Assembly: GCA_028290305.1 (NCBI GenBank)
Contig: JAQGKC010000175.1
Location: 1-34,971 of the forward strand
DNA length: 34,971 nucleotides
From: Bradyrhizobium sp.
GTDB lineage: Bacteria > Pseudomonadota > Alphaproteobacteria > Rhizobiales > Xanthobacteraceae
Reading direction: 5' to 3'
How positions within the stretch are numbered: the first letter of the stretch is position 1; every line of letters begins with the position of its first letter. Below, piece after piece: positions 33,742 through 34,971 of the stretch. Position numbers and translations under genes: made by a program. A model generated the notes under the pieces. The model made no database searches. It saw nothing but the letters and a program-made list of their open reading frames with translations, and was not told where the DNA came from.

Positions 33742-34808
33742 CAATCGCGTCCTTCGCCCTTCGGATCGCTCGCGCCATCGCGGGCCAGTCGCTCCACTGC
33801 AATGATCTCTCGGAACCACTGCTTGGTCGGCTTCGCAAAGAACCCACCCCAGCGTCCGTTCACCGGGATGTCGTCCTTGACGCCGCTCATCGCGGTGACC
33901 TGAGCACCATCGCCGATGCGAACGTGGTTGTTGATGCCCACCTTGGCTCCCAGCGCCACATTGTCGCCAATTGTCAGGCTGCCCGCGAGTCCGATCTGGG
34001 CCGCAAGCAGGCAATGCCTGCCGATTGTCACATTGTGACCGATCTGGACCTGATTGTCGATTTTCGTGCCTTCGCCGATCACGGTGTCGCGCAGGCTCCC
34101 GCGATCGATGGTGGTTCCGGCGCCGATCTCCACCTCGTTCTGGATCAGGACACGGCCGGTTTGCGGCACTTTCAAATGGCCATCCGGCCCAAAGAAGATG
34201 AAGCCATACCCATCCTGCCCGATGCTGCAGCCTGGGTGAATCAGGACGTTGTTGCCGACCAGTGCGAATTGAATTGAGCACCGCGCGCCAACGTTGCAAT
34301 CCCTGCCGATCCTGACATTGGCACCGATCACAGCCCCCGCACCGATGACCGTACCGGCGCCGATCTCGGCGTTGGGGCCGATTACCGCAAGCGGATCGAC
34401 AACCACGTCATCTTCCAGATGCGCCGTCGGATCGATAATGGCTGACGGTGCGATGCCGGTGTTGCCGAACCAGGATTGCGGGCGAAGGGCGTCGCTGTAA
34501 AGCTCGCGCGCAACTTTTACAAATTCACGGAAAGGATGGGCGGCGCGCAAAACGGTGACATGGGCGGGGACGGTAGCCTCGAATCGCTCGCTCACCAGAC
34601 ACGCCCCCGCTTTCGTCGAGGCGAGCTGGTCGGCATATTTCAGGTTATCGAAAAACGTCAGATGCATCGGGCCGGCTTCGTCGAGCGAAGCCAGTCCCTT
34701 GACCTGTTGGCTGCCCCGCGACGTATCGACCAAATGCGCCTTCGTCAACGCGGCGATATCAGCCAGCGCCGACGAAGGTGGTTGCTCGAAAAATATCGGC
34801 TGCGCCAT
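33741..34808 (-). CDS. lpxD: UDP-3-O-(3-hydroxyacyl)glucosamine N-acyltransferase
   Basis: A 355-residue enzyme that adds the second 3-hydroxyacyl chain to lipid A precursor. The N-terminal uridine-binding domain (about 1-110, ending [10 protein letters not shown]) is followed by left-handed beta-helix repeats ([17 protein letters not shown] onward). Catalytic His258 is in [10 protein letters not shown], and GQDGYGF is conserved. The ATG at 34808 is chosen ([10 protein letters not shown]); a TTG at 34838 would lengthen it by 10 residues. It begins 32 bp after the bamA stop, and its stop overlaps the fabZ start. Confidence 0.96.
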   Translation of the reverse strand: MAQPIFFEQPPSSALADIAALTKAHLVDTSRGSQQVKGLASLDEAGPMHLTFFDNLKYADQLASTKAGACLVSERFEATVPAHVTVLRAAHPFREFVKVARELYSDALRPQSWFGNTGIAPSAIIDPTAHLEDDVVVDPLAVIGPNAEIGAGTVIGAGAVIGANVRIGRDCNVGARCSIQFALVGNNVLIHPGCSIGQDGYGFIFFGPDGHLKVPQTGRVLIQNEVEIGAGTTIDRGSLRDTVIGEGTKIDNQVQIGHNVTIGRHCLLAAQIGLAGSLTIGDNVALGAKVGINNHVRIGDGAQVTAMSGVKDDIPVNGRWGGFFAKPTKQWFREIIAVERLARDGASDPKGEGRD

Positions 34809-34840
34809 TCCACCCGTCGCGGTCCGGCCCGCGGTCAAAC

Positions 34841-34971
34841 TCAGAACGAAGTCCCGCCACCAAACTTGAATTGCTGAACGACGTCGTACTTGCCCTTCGT
34901 GATCGGGACCGCGTAATCGAAGCGCAGAGGCCCGAACGGCGATTGCCAGATCAGGCCGACGCCGACGGAGG
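34841..34971 (-). CDS. bamA: Outer membrane protein assembly factor BamA, C-terminal end
   Basis: The window edge cuts this gene; only about 43 C-terminal residues are visible, ending just before the stop at 34841-34843. The fragment has [20 protein letters not shown], then [17 protein letters not shown]. The terminal Phe and the [13 protein letters not shown] strand are the normal last strands of BamA's beta-barrel. BamA inserts outer-membrane proteins. It is the first visible gene of the bamA-lpxD-fabZ-lpxA-lpxI-lpxB operon. Confidence 0.9.
   Translation of the reverse strand, partial: SVGVGLIWQSPFGPLRFDYAVPITKGKYDVVQQFKFGGGTSF

Overview
The window reads as a chromosomal segment of an alphaproteobacterium of the Bradyrhizobium / Rhodopseudomonas / Nitrobacter group (Rhizobiales, Nitrobacteraceae). 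The evidence is high-GC coding sequence, protein sequences that look like that family throughout, an SOS box of the alphaproteobacterial GTTC-N7-GTTC type in front of lexA, and the order bamA-lpxD-fabZ-lpxA-lpxI-lpxB facing gltA. This is judged from protein and site recognition; no database search was run. No rRNA, tRNA, CRISPR array, insertion sequence or prophage was seen.

Layout. Positions 1-2065 hold the 3' end of an amidase-signature gene and a MetX-like alpha/beta hydrolase. A membrane-anchored SurA/PpiD-type foldase (2370-4277) is followed by trpD-trpC (tryptophan synthesis). An AT-richer FkbM-like methyltransferase gene (6401-7144) sits between trpC and moaC. From 7779 to 17240 lies an accessory block: a small secreted protein, a CGNR regulator divergent from an MFS transporter across a perfect palindrome, another small secreted protein with a strong terminator, a membrane GGDEF-EAL protein, a CtpA protease, a secreted cupin and an LldD-type flavoenzyme. 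A YihX-like HAD phosphatase, moeA and lexA follow. After lexA come a short secreted protein and a cassette of three small genes of unknown function, preceded by a good promoter and a long leader hairpin. Then come comEC (minus strand), a small HTH protein convergent with a Cys-rich two-repeat secreted protein, glnS divergent from gltX, gltA, and the lipid A / outer membrane operon on the minus strand (bamA 3' end, lpxD, fabZ, a small secreted protein, lpxA, lpxI, lpxB).

How the genes work together. trpDC feed tryptophan synthesis. moaC and moeA act early and late in molybdenum cofactor synthesis. lexA controls the SOS response and probably itself. The lpxD/fabZ/lpxA/lpxI/lpxB set supplies hydroxyacyl chains and the first steps of lipid A, with LpxI in place of LpxH, next to the outer-membrane assembly factor BamA. 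Two gene-to-gene junctions there (lpxD/fabZ and lpxI/lpxB) are TGATG overlaps, which suggests translational coupling.

Most unusual features: (1) short tandem-repeat arrays of 12, 14, 15 and 16 bp at four loci, three of them in the leaders of moeA, lexA and glnS/gltX, with a recurring CTTTAG / CTTAGG core; (2) the promoter plus extended hairpin immediately before the ribosome binding site of the 20840 gene; (3) the methyltransferase gene and the roughly 9.5-kb accessory block that separate trpC, moaC and moeA; (4) several tiny secreted proteins, one of them inside the lipid A operon.
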